Origin: Thauera sp. 2A1
Lineage (GTDB): Bacteria > Pseudomonadota > Gammaproteobacteria > Burkholderiales > Rhodocyclaceae
NCBI RefSeq assembly: GCF_009469595.2
Contig: NZ_SSXV01000011.1
Span: 1 to 64,000, forward strand
Length of the DNA stretch: 64,000 nucleotides
Direction of reading: 5' to 3'
Shown: positions 9,935 to 17,986 of the stretch, piece by piece
Position numbering within the stretch: the first letter of the stretch is position 1
How the letters are laid out: each line of letters opens with the position of its first letter
Notes under the pieces: model-generated
Databases searched by the model: none
Told to the model about the DNA's origin: nothing
What the model saw: only the letters and a program-made list of their open reading frames with translations
Made by a program: the position numbers and the translations under genes

Positions 9935-10370
9935 GATCCGTTGCCGCCTGCGACGGACCACCCTGTCCCTCGCGGGCGCTCTCGCTTTCGCAGCAACGAC
10001 CGCTCACGCAGCCGAGGTCGTGCTCGTCACCTCGGCCGCGAGCGGCATTCCCGCCTTGACGGCGGAAGAGGCAAGCCAGCTCTATCTGGGCCGCCGCACG
10101 ACGCTGAGCGACGGCACCGCGGTCACCCTGTACGATCTGCCTGGCGGCCCGACGCGCGACCGCTTCTACGAGCTCCTGACCGGCAAGAACCCCAACCAGA
10201 TCCGTGCCTACTGGTCGCGCCAGGTGTTCACCGGGCGGGCGCTCCCGCCGCGCGAAGCGAAGAGCGCAGACGACCTGCCCACCCTGCTGTCCAACGATGG
10301 CGCGGCAATCGGCTACCTCCCCGACGGACAGATCAACCCCCGCCTGCGCGTGCTGCTCAAGCTGCCCTGA
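9921..10370 (+). CDS. PstS-like periplasmic substrate-binding family protein
   Basis: This 149-residue protein has an N-terminal signal peptide (about 1-30, ending TTAHA). Its mature part resembles the short PBP-like family related to phosphate-binding proteins: IPALTAEEASQLYLGRR, YELLTGKNPNQIRAYWSRQVFTGRALPP, and IGYLPDG near the C-terminus. Members often accompany sensor or porin genes. It is much shorter than true PstS, so it is probably a one-domain ligand-binding or sensory accessory. The start overlaps the end of the porin gene, supporting translational coupling. Confidence 0.8.
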   Translation: MSHSRIRCRLRRTTLSLAGALAFAATTAHAAEVVLVTSAASGIPALTAEEASQLYLGRRTTLSDGTAVTLYDLPGGPTRDRFYELLTGKNPNQIRAYWSRQVFTGRALPPREAKSADDLPTLLSNDGAAIGYLPDGQINPRLRVLLKLP

Positions 10371-10593
10371 GGCAGCACGGCCTCAACAAGCCGCCCCCGC
10401 AATGGCCGCGAACCTGCGGGAATGGAACGCCCGCCTTCACGCCCGCGCATAAGAACGAGTGAGATATTCGAAGGGCCGTCGGCGAGATAAATCCGGGACG
10501 TAGCGGGAAATATCCGGATTTAGAACTGGGGACTCTGCAAATGTGTTGTGCAGGGGGAAAGACGGCGGGCGGGTCGCCGAGGTTGTGGATAAG
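10371..10593. other. Host-prophage left junction region
   Basis: This stretch lies between the last host gene and the last codon of gpG and holds the left prophage end. I see a short dyad at about 10396-10420 (CCCGCA/TGCGGG), an A/T-rich inverted repeat (AAATCCGG/CCGGATTT, 10490-10521), and two GCGnGA(A/T)A-type motifs similar to motifs at the right end. No coding sequence is convincing. The exact end and target duplication could not be fixed by eye. Confidence 0.5.
10482..10513. repeat. Candidate left-end transposase-binding motifs
   Basis: Two A/T-tailed motifs, GCGAGATAAAT (10482-10492) and GCGGGAAATAT (10503-10513), are spaced 21 bp apart. They resemble GCGCGATAAAT and GCGCGAAAAAT at the right end when that end is read inward. 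Mu-type transposases bind several such repeats near each terminus. The match is short and was judged by eye. Confidence 0.35.
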
Positions 10594-11226
10594 TCAGCCA
10601 AGGACCTCGGCGAGCATGCGCTGAATCGCGTCGAGAACAGAGCGCTCGGCCTCGGGCTGAAGTCGCGCGGCGGGGCCTGAGCCCGTGAAGGGTAGGTAGG
10701 GCCGCGCGGGGATCGTGATCTGGTAGGGGCCGACCGTGTTCCATGTTTCGCGGACGCGCTTGTGGCGGTCCTTGGCGAAGACGGCGCGGCCCTTGGCGCT
10801 GCCTTCGTCGCCCTGGCGCACCAGGTTGCCCTTGGCGTCGGTGCGCAGGCGGGTCTTTCTGGACTGGGGGGCGCGGTCGATGGTGCCGCCGAACTGGTGG
10901 ATGGCGGCGTAGTCGCGCGCGGCGCCGCCGACGCCGATCTGGGCGAAATCGTCGCCGAAGGCGGTGCTGATGCTGCTGGCCAGGATGCCGCGGTCCTGCA
11001 GGATCTTCAGGACGCTGCTGCCCTTGTTTCGCTTCATCCTCGCGGCGATGGTCGCCTTCGAGTGCGGGGCCCAATGTGGCCGGCCCTGGGCGGCGAAGTT
11101 GGCCTCGGTTTCGTGCTCGAGCACGCCGGCGATGCGTTGCATCAGCGGGCGCATGTTCTCCAACTTCGTCGCCGCCTCGTCTATCCGCGCCTGCACCTCA
11201 CGCGAATTGATTTCGATCTCGATCAT
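10594..11226 (-). CDS. Phage virion morphogenesis protein (Mu gpG-like)
   Basis: This 210-residue protein is of the phage virion morphogenesis family, needed in Mu for joining and finishing heads and tails. Family-typical features are the N-terminal coiled segment (IDEAATKLENMRPLMQRIAGVL), WAPHSKATIAARM, ILQDRGILASSI, AAIHQFGG and the closing RPYLPFTG. It is the last gene of the leftward late operon and ends next to host DNA. In Mu the next gene would be the protease; here that gene lies at 33.0 kb on the other strand. Confidence 0.88.
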   Translation of the reverse strand: MIEIEINSREVQARIDEAATKLENMRPLMQRIAGVLEHETEANFAAQGRPHWAPHSKATIAARMKRNKGSSVLKILQDRGILASSISTAFGDDFAQIGVGGAARDYAAIHQFGGTIDRAPQSRKTRLRTDAKGNLVRQGDEGSAKGRAVFAKDRHKRVRETWNTVGPYQITIPARPYLPFTGSGPAARLQPEAERSVLDAIQRMLAEVLG

Positions 11227-11354
11227 GGCCTATCCTGAATCAGTGCGCGCCGCGCGAAACCGGTAGGGACGAGCCCCTTTGACCGGCGGTAGGGATTCCG
11301 AGGCAGCCGAGAAAAGCCGGAGGATGGGACCGGCGCGCACGACTCCCCGTCACG
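11227..11354. other. 128-nt gap between MuF and gpG genes
   Basis: This is a non-coding gap in an otherwise tightly packed operon. It contains two copies of CGGTAGGGA (11261-11269 and 11287-11295) and several G/C-rich dyads. I found no tRNA fold and no ORF with coding character. Whether it is a regulatory RNA, a processing site or the scar of a lost gene is unknown. Confidence 0.4.
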
Positions 11355-12692
11355 TTATCCCGCCTCGCGCCGATACAGTGGGACCCCCTCTCGGAGCTTG
11401 TTCAGCCGCCGAGCCTCCGCATTCATCATGTTGTACAGCTCCCAGAAGAGTGAGCCGTCGCGGTTCTCGCGGACGATCAGCAGCACGTCGCTGCGCCCTT
11501 CGAACAGCGCGATGTAGCGCTTGCGGTAGCTGCCGTCCGAATACGCCGTTTGCCAGATCTCCAGCGGATTCTCGAGTGCAGGGATGATGTAGTTGGCGTA
11601 GCGCTCGCGGCCGTTTTCGACCTTCTCGACAATGTGCGGTAGCAACTCAGCGCGGATCACCACCTCACCGATTGGCGTCGCCACCGATCGCATCCGCATC
11701 CCGGCGGGCAGCAAGGCGTCCAGCATCAATTGCACCGCTTGCTCGCGATCCGCAACAGATGGCAGCAACTCCGGAGCTGGCAGCCTTGCTGTGGTTACAT
11801 CGCGCAGATCGGGCAAGCCGAAATCAGACCAGAGCTGCTGTCCCGCCAGTGTTTTGATCACCCCGACGGCGGGCTTCGGCGTGATCGACGGCACCTCCAC
11901 CGCCTCGCCCTTGAACCCGGCCGGGTCGAACAGCGACCACGCCTCACCCGGGTTGTAGTCCCATCCCGGATCGGGGCGGAACACCATCGCCTTGCCGTTC
12001 TCGTCACGGTAGCGGACGCCCTTCACCGTCGCCGTGTCGCCGGCCTTGTTCAGCACCACCTGCGTCTCTACGATCGCATCGCTGCCGTCCTCGAGCGGCA
12101 CGCCGAGATCCTCGAAATCCTGCTGCGCCAGCGCCGTCACCCTGCAGCGGCAGCCCCAGCCGTTCGGCGGCCAGATCACCTTCCAGATCGGGTCGTCGTG
12201 GCGCCACACCTTCCCGTTGAGGGCGGCATGCGTCGGGCGGGTGCGGCCGTCCATGATCGCCACGTAGCGCCAGAAGGGGCGGTCGGCGGCATTCGCTGTG
12301 TAGCCCTTGAAGCGCCCGGCCATGTAGGCCGTCTGCACGTTGGTCTGGTAGATCGTGCGCAGGCGGCGCACGCTGCCGAGCTGCGCGCGGGTGAGCTCGC
12401 CGGTGTCTGCGTCCAGCACCTCTTTGGCACCCCACCAGCCCAGATCCTGAAGCCGCGGCTGCAGCGTGCGCTTGAAGTCCTGGAACGTCCCTCCCGTCCC
12501 GATCGCCTTCGAGACCTCGGCGCGGATCGTGCGCAGCACCTCGAGCGACGTGGCCTTGGCCACCGTGAAGGCATGCACGTTCGCCTCGCGCCACACATCG
12601 GTGTAGTCCCACGCGAGCTGCTCTCCCTTGGCCTCGAAGAAGCGGATGGCATCCGCCGGCTCCAGGTCGAGCCGGGCGCGCAGCGGACTCAT
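11355..12692 (-). CDS. Minor head protein MuF with C-terminal PBECR2-like nuclease domain
   Basis: This 445-residue minor capsid protein is made next to the portal and packaged in the head. The MuF domain (about 35-200) shows the usual RTIYQTNVQTAYMAGR, FWRYVAIMDGRTRPTH, GKVWRHDDPIW and PPNGWGCRCRV. After a linker (about 250-330), the C-terminal 110 residues (VEKVENGRERYANYIIPAL, IWQTAYSDGSYRKRYIALF, ELYNM) resemble the phage PBECR2 domain, a BECR/RelE-like fold predicted to cleave RNA. Such tails are thought to be delivered with the phage DNA. The nuclease assignment is by pattern recognition. Its start overlaps the 60-residue zinc-finger gene (ATGA). Confidence 0.85.
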   Translation of the reverse strand: MSPLRARLDLEPADAIRFFEAKGEQLAWDYTDVWREANVHAFTVAKATSLEVLRTIRAEVSKAIGTGGTFQDFKRTLQPRLQDLGWWGAKEVLDADTGELTRAQLGSVRRLRTIYQTNVQTAYMAGRFKGYTANAADRPFWRYVAIMDGRTRPTHAALNGKVWRHDDPIWKVIWPPNGWGCRCRVTALAQQDFEDLGVPLEDGSDAIVETQVVLNKAGDTATVKGVRYRDENGKAMVFRPDPGWDYNPGEAWSLFDPAGFKGEAVEVPSITPKPAVGVIKTLAGQQLWSDFGLPDLRDVTTARLPAPELLPSVADREQAVQLMLDALLPAGMRMRSVATPIGEVVIRAELLPHIVEKVENGRERYANYIIPALENPLEIWQTAYSDGSYRKRYIALFEGRSDVLLIVRENRDGSLFWELYNMMNAEARRLNKLREGVPLYRREAG

Positions 12693-12871
12693 GGGCGGCC
12701 CCCGTGGCCCACGTGCCAGCCGCCGCAGAAGCTGCAGCGATAGGCGTTCATGTAGCCCTGCCAGCCCCTGCGCTTGTGCAGTTGCCCGATGTGCTCACGG
12801 GCGGCGGCTTCGGTGTCGTGCCGGATCTTGCGGCTGCAGGATCTCCGGCGGATGGCGCGTTTGCTGCTCAT
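12689..12871 (-). CDS. Small zinc-finger-like phage protein
   Basis: This 60-residue basic protein ends in a CSFCGGWHVGH motif, a compact Cys/His cluster that could bind zinc or nucleic acid. Basic residues dominate the N-terminal half (SKRAIRRRSCSRKIRHDT). Similar tiny proteins occur in prophages of Proteobacteria; no function is established. It overlaps both neighbours by 4 nt (ATGA), so it belongs to the late operon between portal and MuF. Confidence 0.75.
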   Translation of the reverse strand: MSSKRAIRRRSCSRKIRHDTEAAAREHIGQLHKRRGWQGYMNAYRCSFCGGWHVGHGGRP

Positions 12872-13566
12872 TCGAGCGCGAGCGGAGCGCCATCCGCTCC
12901 GACACCCCGATTCAATTCGGCAGTGCGACCCGAGACACGTCCGGCAGCGTAGTCGTTGTAGTCCCGATCGCTCAATGTCTTCTTCCCTGCATTCCGGTCC
13001 ATGGCATGAAGGTCGCGGAGCGACGGGAAACGCTGCGCAATGAAGGCGTCGAGCGCCTGCTGATCCCGCTCCCCGAGCACCATTGCATCCAGCTTGCCGA
13101 CTGCCGTCGCCACCCAGCCTTCGCAGAACAGATCCGCGCGCCGCGTCTTCGTAGTCGCCTTGCAGCGCCTTAGCGCTGTCTTGATATGCTCAGCTCTGGC
13201 CTTTTTCACCTGACGGAAAAGCACGTCAAAGCAATAGGTGGCGACGTCGTAGTTTGCCCCTGTCCCTATGAAAACCCAGGAAGACAGGCGGCCCCGCGCC
13301 GTTCTTGAGAAGATCACTCTGCAGCCGAAAACGAGCCCGACCCGTCCAGCAAGCGCGGCTTCCCAATTGGCTGGTCGCGACAACGCACCAGCCCTCACTT
13401 CGGCAAAACCTGCCTCCGACGCCAGCACGTCGTCGGCGCTAATCCCGTGCTTGTCCATCAAGGCGCGCGCCTGCCGAAGCGCTGCAGCGGCCTCCGCTTC
13501 GTTGCTCGAGGCCGACAGGGCCATGCACTTCCGGATCTTGTCGAGAATGCGGTCGTTTGAATTCAT
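12868..13566 (-). CDS. DUF2786 domain protein
   Basis: This 232-residue protein has an N-terminal DUF2786-type segment (about 3-50: ILDKIRKCMALSASSNEAEAAAALRQARALM), followed by a mixed alpha/beta region ending with FCEGWVATAVGKL and a basic tail. DUF2786 proteins are common in phages and plasmids and have no proven function. Translation is coupled to both neighbours by overlaps at 13566 and 12871. Its place among virion genes suggests either a packaged protein or simple cargo; neither is proven. Confidence 0.8.
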   Translation of the reverse strand: MNSNDRILDKIRKCMALSASSNEAEAAAALRQARALMDKHGISADDVLASEAGFAEVRAGALSRPANWEAALAGRVGLVFGCRVIFSRTARGRLSSWVFIGTGANYDVATYCFDVLFRQVKKARAEHIKTALRRCKATTKTRRADLFCEGWVATAVGKLDAMVLGERDQQALDAFIAQRFPSLRDLHAMDRNAGKKTLSDRDYNDYAAGRVSGRTAELNRGVGADGAPLALE

Positions 13567-13871
13567 CAGCTTTTCCCACCAAATTGCACTGCGTATTCAG
13601 ATTCAGGCATCAGCTTGTAGGTCAGCGACAACGTGCGGCGAAACGGCTTCGGCTCGATCTGAGCCAGGATCTGAGCCTCCTGGAGCACGGCCTCGGCTGC
13701 CCTCAGGTAGTCGGCTTCGGGGAATCGCCGCAAAGTCAGTAGATGGCCTTCCACCACCCACACCCCGAGTCGCGCTTCCGCTTCGCGCACCTTGATCAGC
13801 TCATCGGCCCGGCTGCGTGCGGCACGCAGCGCATCCAGGTTGAGGCCCCGCAGGTACGTATCCATGCCCAT
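13566..13871 (-). CDS. Hypothetical phage protein between portal and DUF2786 gene
   Basis: This 101-residue, mainly helical protein (LDALRAARSRADELIKVREAE) has a short conserved-looking centre (FPEADYLRAAEAVLQEAQ). I do not recognise a family. The start at 13871 follows GAGG; a second ATG two codons later is possible. It overlaps the DUF2786 gene (ATGA at 13566), so the two are translated together. Confidence 0.7.
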   Translation of the reverse strand: MGMDTYLRGLNLDALRAARSRADELIKVREAEARLGVWVVEGHLLTLRRFPEADYLRAAEAVLQEAQILAQIEPKPFRRTLSLTYKLMPESEYAVQFGGKS

Positions 13872-13897
13872 CGCTTGTCCTCGTCGCTTACGTCGTG

Positions 13898-15436
13898 CTA
13901 CGCGGCTTCCTGCCGCCCAAACGCTTCCGCCCCGAACATCGCCCGCGCCAGCAGCGACTGCAGCTTCACGGTGTTCATCTGCGGATAGGCCGCTTCAGCC
14001 GCAGCCAGGGCTTCCTCGAAACTGTCGGCCGCATCGATCGCCGCCAGCAGCGGCTCCATCAGACCGGCCATGGCCGCCTGCAGCTCGGCATCGGGAATCG
14101 CCACGATCGCGTCGTCGATCGCCTTCTGGCCGCCGGCCTGGGCGGCTTCGGCAAAGCTCGCCGTCGCTCCTTCCGGTTGCGCGCCACCCGGTTTCGCGTT
14201 GTCGGCAACGGGAACGGCGGCGCCGGGGGGCTGCCCTGGCGCCACGGGCGCCGGCGGCGGGGCCTTCTTCTCCCACCCCTCGCCATACTTCGCCCGCACC
14301 GCATCCAGGTTGAGCTCGAAGCCCATCTCGGAAACGTTCTTGTCCGTCTCACTGCTCGCCTTCAGGTCCTCTTCTTCCGCGATCACGCGATACACCAGGC
14401 ACGCCGCCAGCCCGTTCAGCTCGCAGATCCAGCGGATCAGAGTCCGATTGAGCGTATCGCTCAGCAGATCGCTGTCGGCCTGCACCAGGTCGAGCCGCAC
14501 CGCCGTGCGTTCCTTGCTCGCGGCCGCCAGCGCCCCGCCGCCGCCTGCGCGCGGCTCCTGGCCGAGCAGCACCTCGGCGATCCAGTCGTCCATGAAGTTG
14601 CACAGCGATTCCTGAGTCGAGATCGTGCCCGTCAGCTTGCTTTCCAGCAGCTCGATCTCCATCCCCTCGGGCGTCATCACCACGCCGTCGTTGCTGATCG
14701 CCCGCAGCGCATCGAACAGAGTGCCCTTTTCCTTGGGGCCGGCGTTGCGCGGGTACTTGCCCCAGGGCGTCGGGCTGCCGAAGCGGTCGTTGAGCTTGTT
14801 CCAGGCGATGATGCCCTTGCGCTTGAAGAACACCGGCCAATAGAGCTGCAGCCCCAGGCCGGTGCCGTAGGGGTTGTCATCCTCTGGATTGACCCGATGC
14901 ACGATGAACTTGCGCGCGGGCAGTTCCACCCCCGTCAGCATGTTTTCGCGCGTCAGCAGCCGCAGTGCCGGCGGGGCGTTTTCGTCCTGCTGCACGAATT
15001 TGAAGCGGCGCTGCGCGCGCTTCACCACCCGGTCGGGCACGATCCGGCCGTCGCGCACCGTCCACACGATCTCGCTCACCGCAAAGCCGCGCAGCAGGGC
15101 GTCCATCAGGTCGCGGCACACCTGGTCGAAGGCGCACTGCTTCAGGATGTCGGTCACGATCTCCGCGTCGGCGGTGCCCGCGTCGCCATCCTCCACCGGC
15201 TCCACCTGCCACGGGCGCGAAATCAGCGCCAACTGACGCTTTTGCAGGCCGGCGAAAACCTTCCCGTCACGCTTCAGATCGCGGTACAGCTCGCCGTTCG
15301 GGTCGCCCTTCTCCAGCAGCAGCGGATCGCTGGTCTGCAGCACCCCCATCCAGGTCGTTTCGAATGGGTCGCGCAGCCGGTTGGCCACTTCCGTGTCGAG
15401 CACCGGCGCGGCCGGTTTCGTCTTCTTCTCAGCCAT
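13898..15436 (-). CDS. Portal protein (Mu gp29-like, DUF935)
   Basis: This is the dodecameric portal through which DNA enters and leaves the head. The 512-residue protein has the DUF935 features PFETTWMGVLQTSDPLLLE near the N-terminus, YRDLKRDGKVFAGLQKR, GFAVSEIVWTVRDGRIVP and TPEGMEIELLE. The C-terminal third is Pro/Ala-rich (about 415-450) and then helical, unlike the compact core. The start at 15436 (MAEKKTK) overlaps the terminase stop; the frame extends 8 codons further upstream. Confidence 0.9.
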   Translation of the reverse strand: MAEKKTKPAAPVLDTEVANRLRDPFETTWMGVLQTSDPLLLEKGDPNGELYRDLKRDGKVFAGLQKRQLALISRPWQVEPVEDGDAGTADAEIVTDILKQCAFDQVCRDLMDALLRGFAVSEIVWTVRDGRIVPDRVVKRAQRRFKFVQQDENAPPALRLLTRENMLTGVELPARKFIVHRVNPEDDNPYGTGLGLQLYWPVFFKRKGIIAWNKLNDRFGSPTPWGKYPRNAGPKEKGTLFDALRAISNDGVVMTPEGMEIELLESKLTGTISTQESLCNFMDDWIAEVLLGQEPRAGGGGALAAASKERTAVRLDLVQADSDLLSDTLNRTLIRWICELNGLAACLVYRVIAEEEDLKASSETDKNVSEMGFELNLDAVRAKYGEGWEKKAPPPAPVAPGQPPGAAVPVADNAKPGGAQPEGATASFAEAAQAGGQKAIDDAIVAIPDAELQAAMAGLMEPLLAAIDAADSFEEALAAAEAAYPQMNTVKLQSLLARAMFGAEAFGRQEAA

Positions 15437-16838
15437 GCAGGAATCCTTGGATGTCGGCACCGCGCGGGAACGCGCTCATGTATTCGATCGGTGCCGCGGG
15501 GTTCGATGCAGCGTGCTTTGCCAGCGCCAGCGCCCAGAAGCGGTCGGCGTGGCCGTCTGGCGTGCTCTCTGCCACGAAGCGCACGTTGCCCGCGCTCGTG
15601 GTCACCTTCTGCACCTTGCGCAGGTCGGCGCGGATCGTCCCGTCCTCGGGGATGCGTAGCTTGCGGTCTTCCATTGCCCCCTTCAGCGGGTAGGCCAGCG
15701 CCTCTTTCACCTGGGCGGAAAAATTGACCGCCTCCACCCGGTGCTCGCCGAACGCGTCCTGCGCGTCATCGGCCCAGCCGATGCCCATGCCCGTGGCGTC
15801 GATGCAGATGCGGTCGGCGATCGCGAACCACGGCCACAGCACCGCCTCCTGCTCGCTCTTGCGCATGCGCTCCAGCACCTCGACGTGGCGCGTGTACAGC
15901 ACGTCACCGAGTTCCTCCACCACCCACAGCACGGTCAGGTCCTTCTTGCGGCCGATGTCCACGCCGCAATACACCCGGCCGATGAACGGCCCCTCAAGGC
16001 CGCGCTGCCAGTCGGTACCGGCGCTGTACTCGCAGCCGGTGATCAGCCCGTATTCCAGGAACTTGGCGTCGTCGTCGGCCGGAATGCACATGTATTCCTG
16101 GTCGAACGATTCCTCGTCGGCCGCGCCCTTCTTCACGAAGTCGAAGTAAGCCCCCTCGTCCATCGCCTGCTGCTCGGCATCGGCCGGCAGCGCCTGCTGC
16201 AGCTTGTACAAAAAGCCCTGCTCGAGCGCGTCCTGCAGCGTCACCCGGTGCAGGCTGATGCGCTTCGGGTTGCCCTTCTCGCGCACCTCGCGGATCAGCC
16301 CGTTGAAGAAGCTGTGCGAGCCGCGGTGCGTGCTCACGATCTCCATGTTCCCGCCCCAGGTGATGCCGGGATAGGCGATCGCCCACAGCTTGCGCTGGTC
16401 AGCATGCAGGGCGAACTCGTCCAGGATGCGGCTGCCGCGCTTGCCCGCCTGCGCGTCGGGGTTGCTACTCATGCTGTGGATGCGCCGCCCGCTGGCGAAC
16501 TGCAGCACGTAGGCGCTGAGTTTCTTCTCTGGGTCGATTACCTGCTCGCCGAGGTCCTTCGCGGCCAGGTCCATGACGCGCGCCCACAGCTTGCAGTCCT
16601 CAATGAAGAGGCGCGCCTGGATGTCGTCGCGGCTGCTCACCCATTCGTCGTGGCGCGCCCCTTGGGCCGCCGCGCGCTCCACGGCGCCATAGGCCGTTGA
16701 CCAACTGATGCCGATCTGGCGCGACTTCTCCATCAGCTTCAGGCGCGACGTGTCCTGGATCCACTTCGCCTGAAACGGCAGGAAGATGGCCTCCGTGACG
16801 GCGGGGATGATGCGTGCGTTGCCTTTTGCTGCCGCCAT
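15429..16838 (-). CDS. Terminase large subunit (Mu gp28-like)
   Basis: This is the packaging motor and nuclease. The 469-residue protein (from ATG 16838) has the N-terminal ATPase region with a Walker-A-like KSRQIGISW at about residue 38, an ILDEFAL Walker B/catalytic acid motif at about 137, and a C-terminal RNase H-like nuclease with CGVDIGRKKDLTVLW and CIDATGMGIGWADD, whose aspartates would bind metal. The start lies next to the stop of the preceding Cys-rich gene. Packaging in Mu relatives is headful and begins near one phage end. Confidence 0.92.
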   Translation of the reverse strand: MAAAKGNARIIPAVTEAIFLPFQAKWIQDTSRLKLMEKSRQIGISWSTAYGAVERAAAQGARHDEWVSSRDDIQARLFIEDCKLWARVMDLAAKDLGEQVIDPEKKLSAYVLQFASGRRIHSMSSNPDAQAGKRGSRILDEFALHADQRKLWAIAYPGITWGGNMEIVSTHRGSHSFFNGLIREVREKGNPKRISLHRVTLQDALEQGFLYKLQQALPADAEQQAMDEGAYFDFVKKGAADEESFDQEYMCIPADDDAKFLEYGLITGCEYSAGTDWQRGLEGPFIGRVYCGVDIGRKKDLTVLWVVEELGDVLYTRHVEVLERMRKSEQEAVLWPWFAIADRICIDATGMGIGWADDAQDAFGEHRVEAVNFSAQVKEALAYPLKGAMEDRKLRIPEDGTIRADLRKVQKVTTSAGNVRFVAESTPDGHADRFWALALAKHAASNPAAPIEYMSAFPRGADIQGFLHG

Positions 16839-16839
16839 G

Positions 16840-17127
16840 TCAGCGGCCCTCGAATGGTGTGACGTTCGTGAGTTCGCGCTCAACCCAGCCGTTTCTTCGA
16901 AACTCCCTCCACAGCACGAGATGTCCCGGACAGTAGTGGACGTTTGGCGCTACTTCGTATGCGTGGCTTGCGCAAAGCGGGAGATCGCACGTACGCCCCT
17001 CGCCAACGGGGTAATCGCACAAGAACCCTGATACGTCCGCGCACTTCTCGGCCGCGCAGTGCTGCCCAAACTTGCCGCACAGAAAGCCAGGCGTGCCATC
17101 TCTCAGTCGGATCGTGTAGCAAGGCAT
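16840..17127 (-). CDS. Cysteine-rich small phage protein
   Basis: This 95-residue protein carries about nine cysteines and several histidines in CxxC- and CxxH-like spacing (FLCGKFGQHCAAEKC, TCDLPLCASHAYEV, HYCPGH), which suggests one or two zinc sites. It lies between the DUF3486 gene and terminase and overlaps the former (TGATG). Similar proteins occur in Mu-like prophages but I know of no function. A packaging or small-terminase accessory role is only a guess from position. Confidence 0.75.
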   Translation of the reverse strand: MPCYTIRLRDGTPGFLCGKFGQHCAAEKCADVSGFLCDYPVGEGRTCDLPLCASHAYEVAPNVHYCPGHLVLWREFRRNGWVERELTNVTPFEGR

Positions 17128-17687
17128 CACACGATCCCCAGCGCCTCGCGGATCGCCCGCTTGGTGTCTTCCGTCACGCCGCCCTTGCTGCCCATCGCCT
17201 CGAGCTTCGCCTTCTGCTCCTCGAGCAGCTTCTCGCGCGCCGTTTTCGCCACCGCCTGGCGCTCGCGCAGGTTCAGGCTGCGCGCCTCCTGCGCCGCTTT
17301 CGCCGCCCGCGCCAGGTCAAGCACGTCGCTGATCTCCAGCGCCTGGTCCGACTGGATCGCATTCATCGCCGTCTTGCTCGCCAGCGTGGTCACCGCCTGC
17401 GCCAGCAGTGCGCCGCTCTTGGCGTCGAACTCCTCGCCCAGTTCGGCCACCAGCGCTTCGGCCGCGGCGGCCATTTCGCGCTCGTGGGCCACGATCTCCT
17501 GCACGCCCTGGCCAAAGCGGTGCAGCGCGCTGCGGCTGGGCAGCTCGCCGCTGGCCGCAGCGTCGGGGAACGTCGCATGCAGATCGGCGATCAGCTCGTC
17601 GAGCGTCAGGCGGTTCTCGCGCAGGCGGCGCAGGATGTGCGCCCGCACGCCGGGCGACTGCTTATCGACGGTCGATTTGCGGCCCAT
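17127..17687 (-). CDS. DUF3486 family protein (Mu gp27-like, likely small terminase role)
   Basis: This 186-residue protein is predicted to be mostly helical. It starts MGRKSTVDKQSPGVR with a helix-turn-helix-like segment (LRENRLTLDELIADLHATF) and LPSRSALHRFGQGV, typical for DUF3486 proteins located directly before TerL in Mu-like phages; they are thought to act as the DNA-recognising terminase subunit. The C-terminal half is a charged coiled coil (REKLLEEQKAKLEAM). The start at 17687 lies just after the gp26-like stop; the open frame reaches 17750 without a good site. Confidence 0.85.
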   Translation of the reverse strand: MGRKSTVDKQSPGVRAHILRRLRENRLTLDELIADLHATFPDAAASGELPSRSALHRFGQGVQEIVAHEREMAAAAEALVAELGEEFDAKSGALLAQAVTTLASKTAMNAIQSDQALEISDVLDLARAAKAAQEARSLNLRERQAVAKTAREKLLEEQKAKLEAMGSKGGVTEDTKRAIREALGIV

Positions 17688-17688
17688 G

Positions 17689-17979
17689 TCAGGCCCTCGG
17701 CCGCGCCACGCCATCCACCACGGCGCGGCCCTCGGCCACGTCCTGGCCACGCTCCTGCAGCGTCGCCACCAGCACCGATCCGGCCTCGTCGAGCGTGACC
17801 AGCCCCTGCTCGGCCAGCCAGCGCAGCTCGGTCTTCACCTGGTCGCGCGTCGCCACGTGCCCGAACTGGTGCAGCACGTTGGCAATCACCGAACTGTTCG
17901 CTCGAAAGCCCGGCATCTCGGCCAGGATGCGCAGCGTCACCAGGCGAACATCCTTGCGCAGGTAATCGGAAAAGCTCAT
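17689..17979 (-). CDS. ArsR-like winged-helix phage protein (Mu gp26 region)
   Basis: This 96-residue winged-helix protein (LRILAEMPGFRANSSVIANVLHQFG, then TRDQVKTELRWLAEQGLVTL) matches the small ArsR-like family found just before DUF3486 in Mu-like phages. DNA binding is implied by the fold; a packaging or regulatory role is not settled. It lies 7 nt after the DUF2730 gene. Confidence 0.82.
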   Translation of the reverse strand: MSFSDYLRKDVRLVTLRILAEMPGFRANSSVIANVLHQFGHVATRDQVKTELRWLAEQGLVTLDEAGSVLVATLQERGQDVAEGRAVVDGVARPRA

Positions 17980-17986
17980 CGCGCCC

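Noticed and set aside
11227..11354. Possible tRNA or small RNA between MuF and gpG genes
   Set aside because: TCGGAATCCC resembles a T-loop on the minus strand, but no acceptor, D or anticodon arms could be folded.
13895..15727. 610-residue plus-strand frame
   Set aside because: Antisense shadow of the portal gene, with His/Arg-rich composition and no domain.
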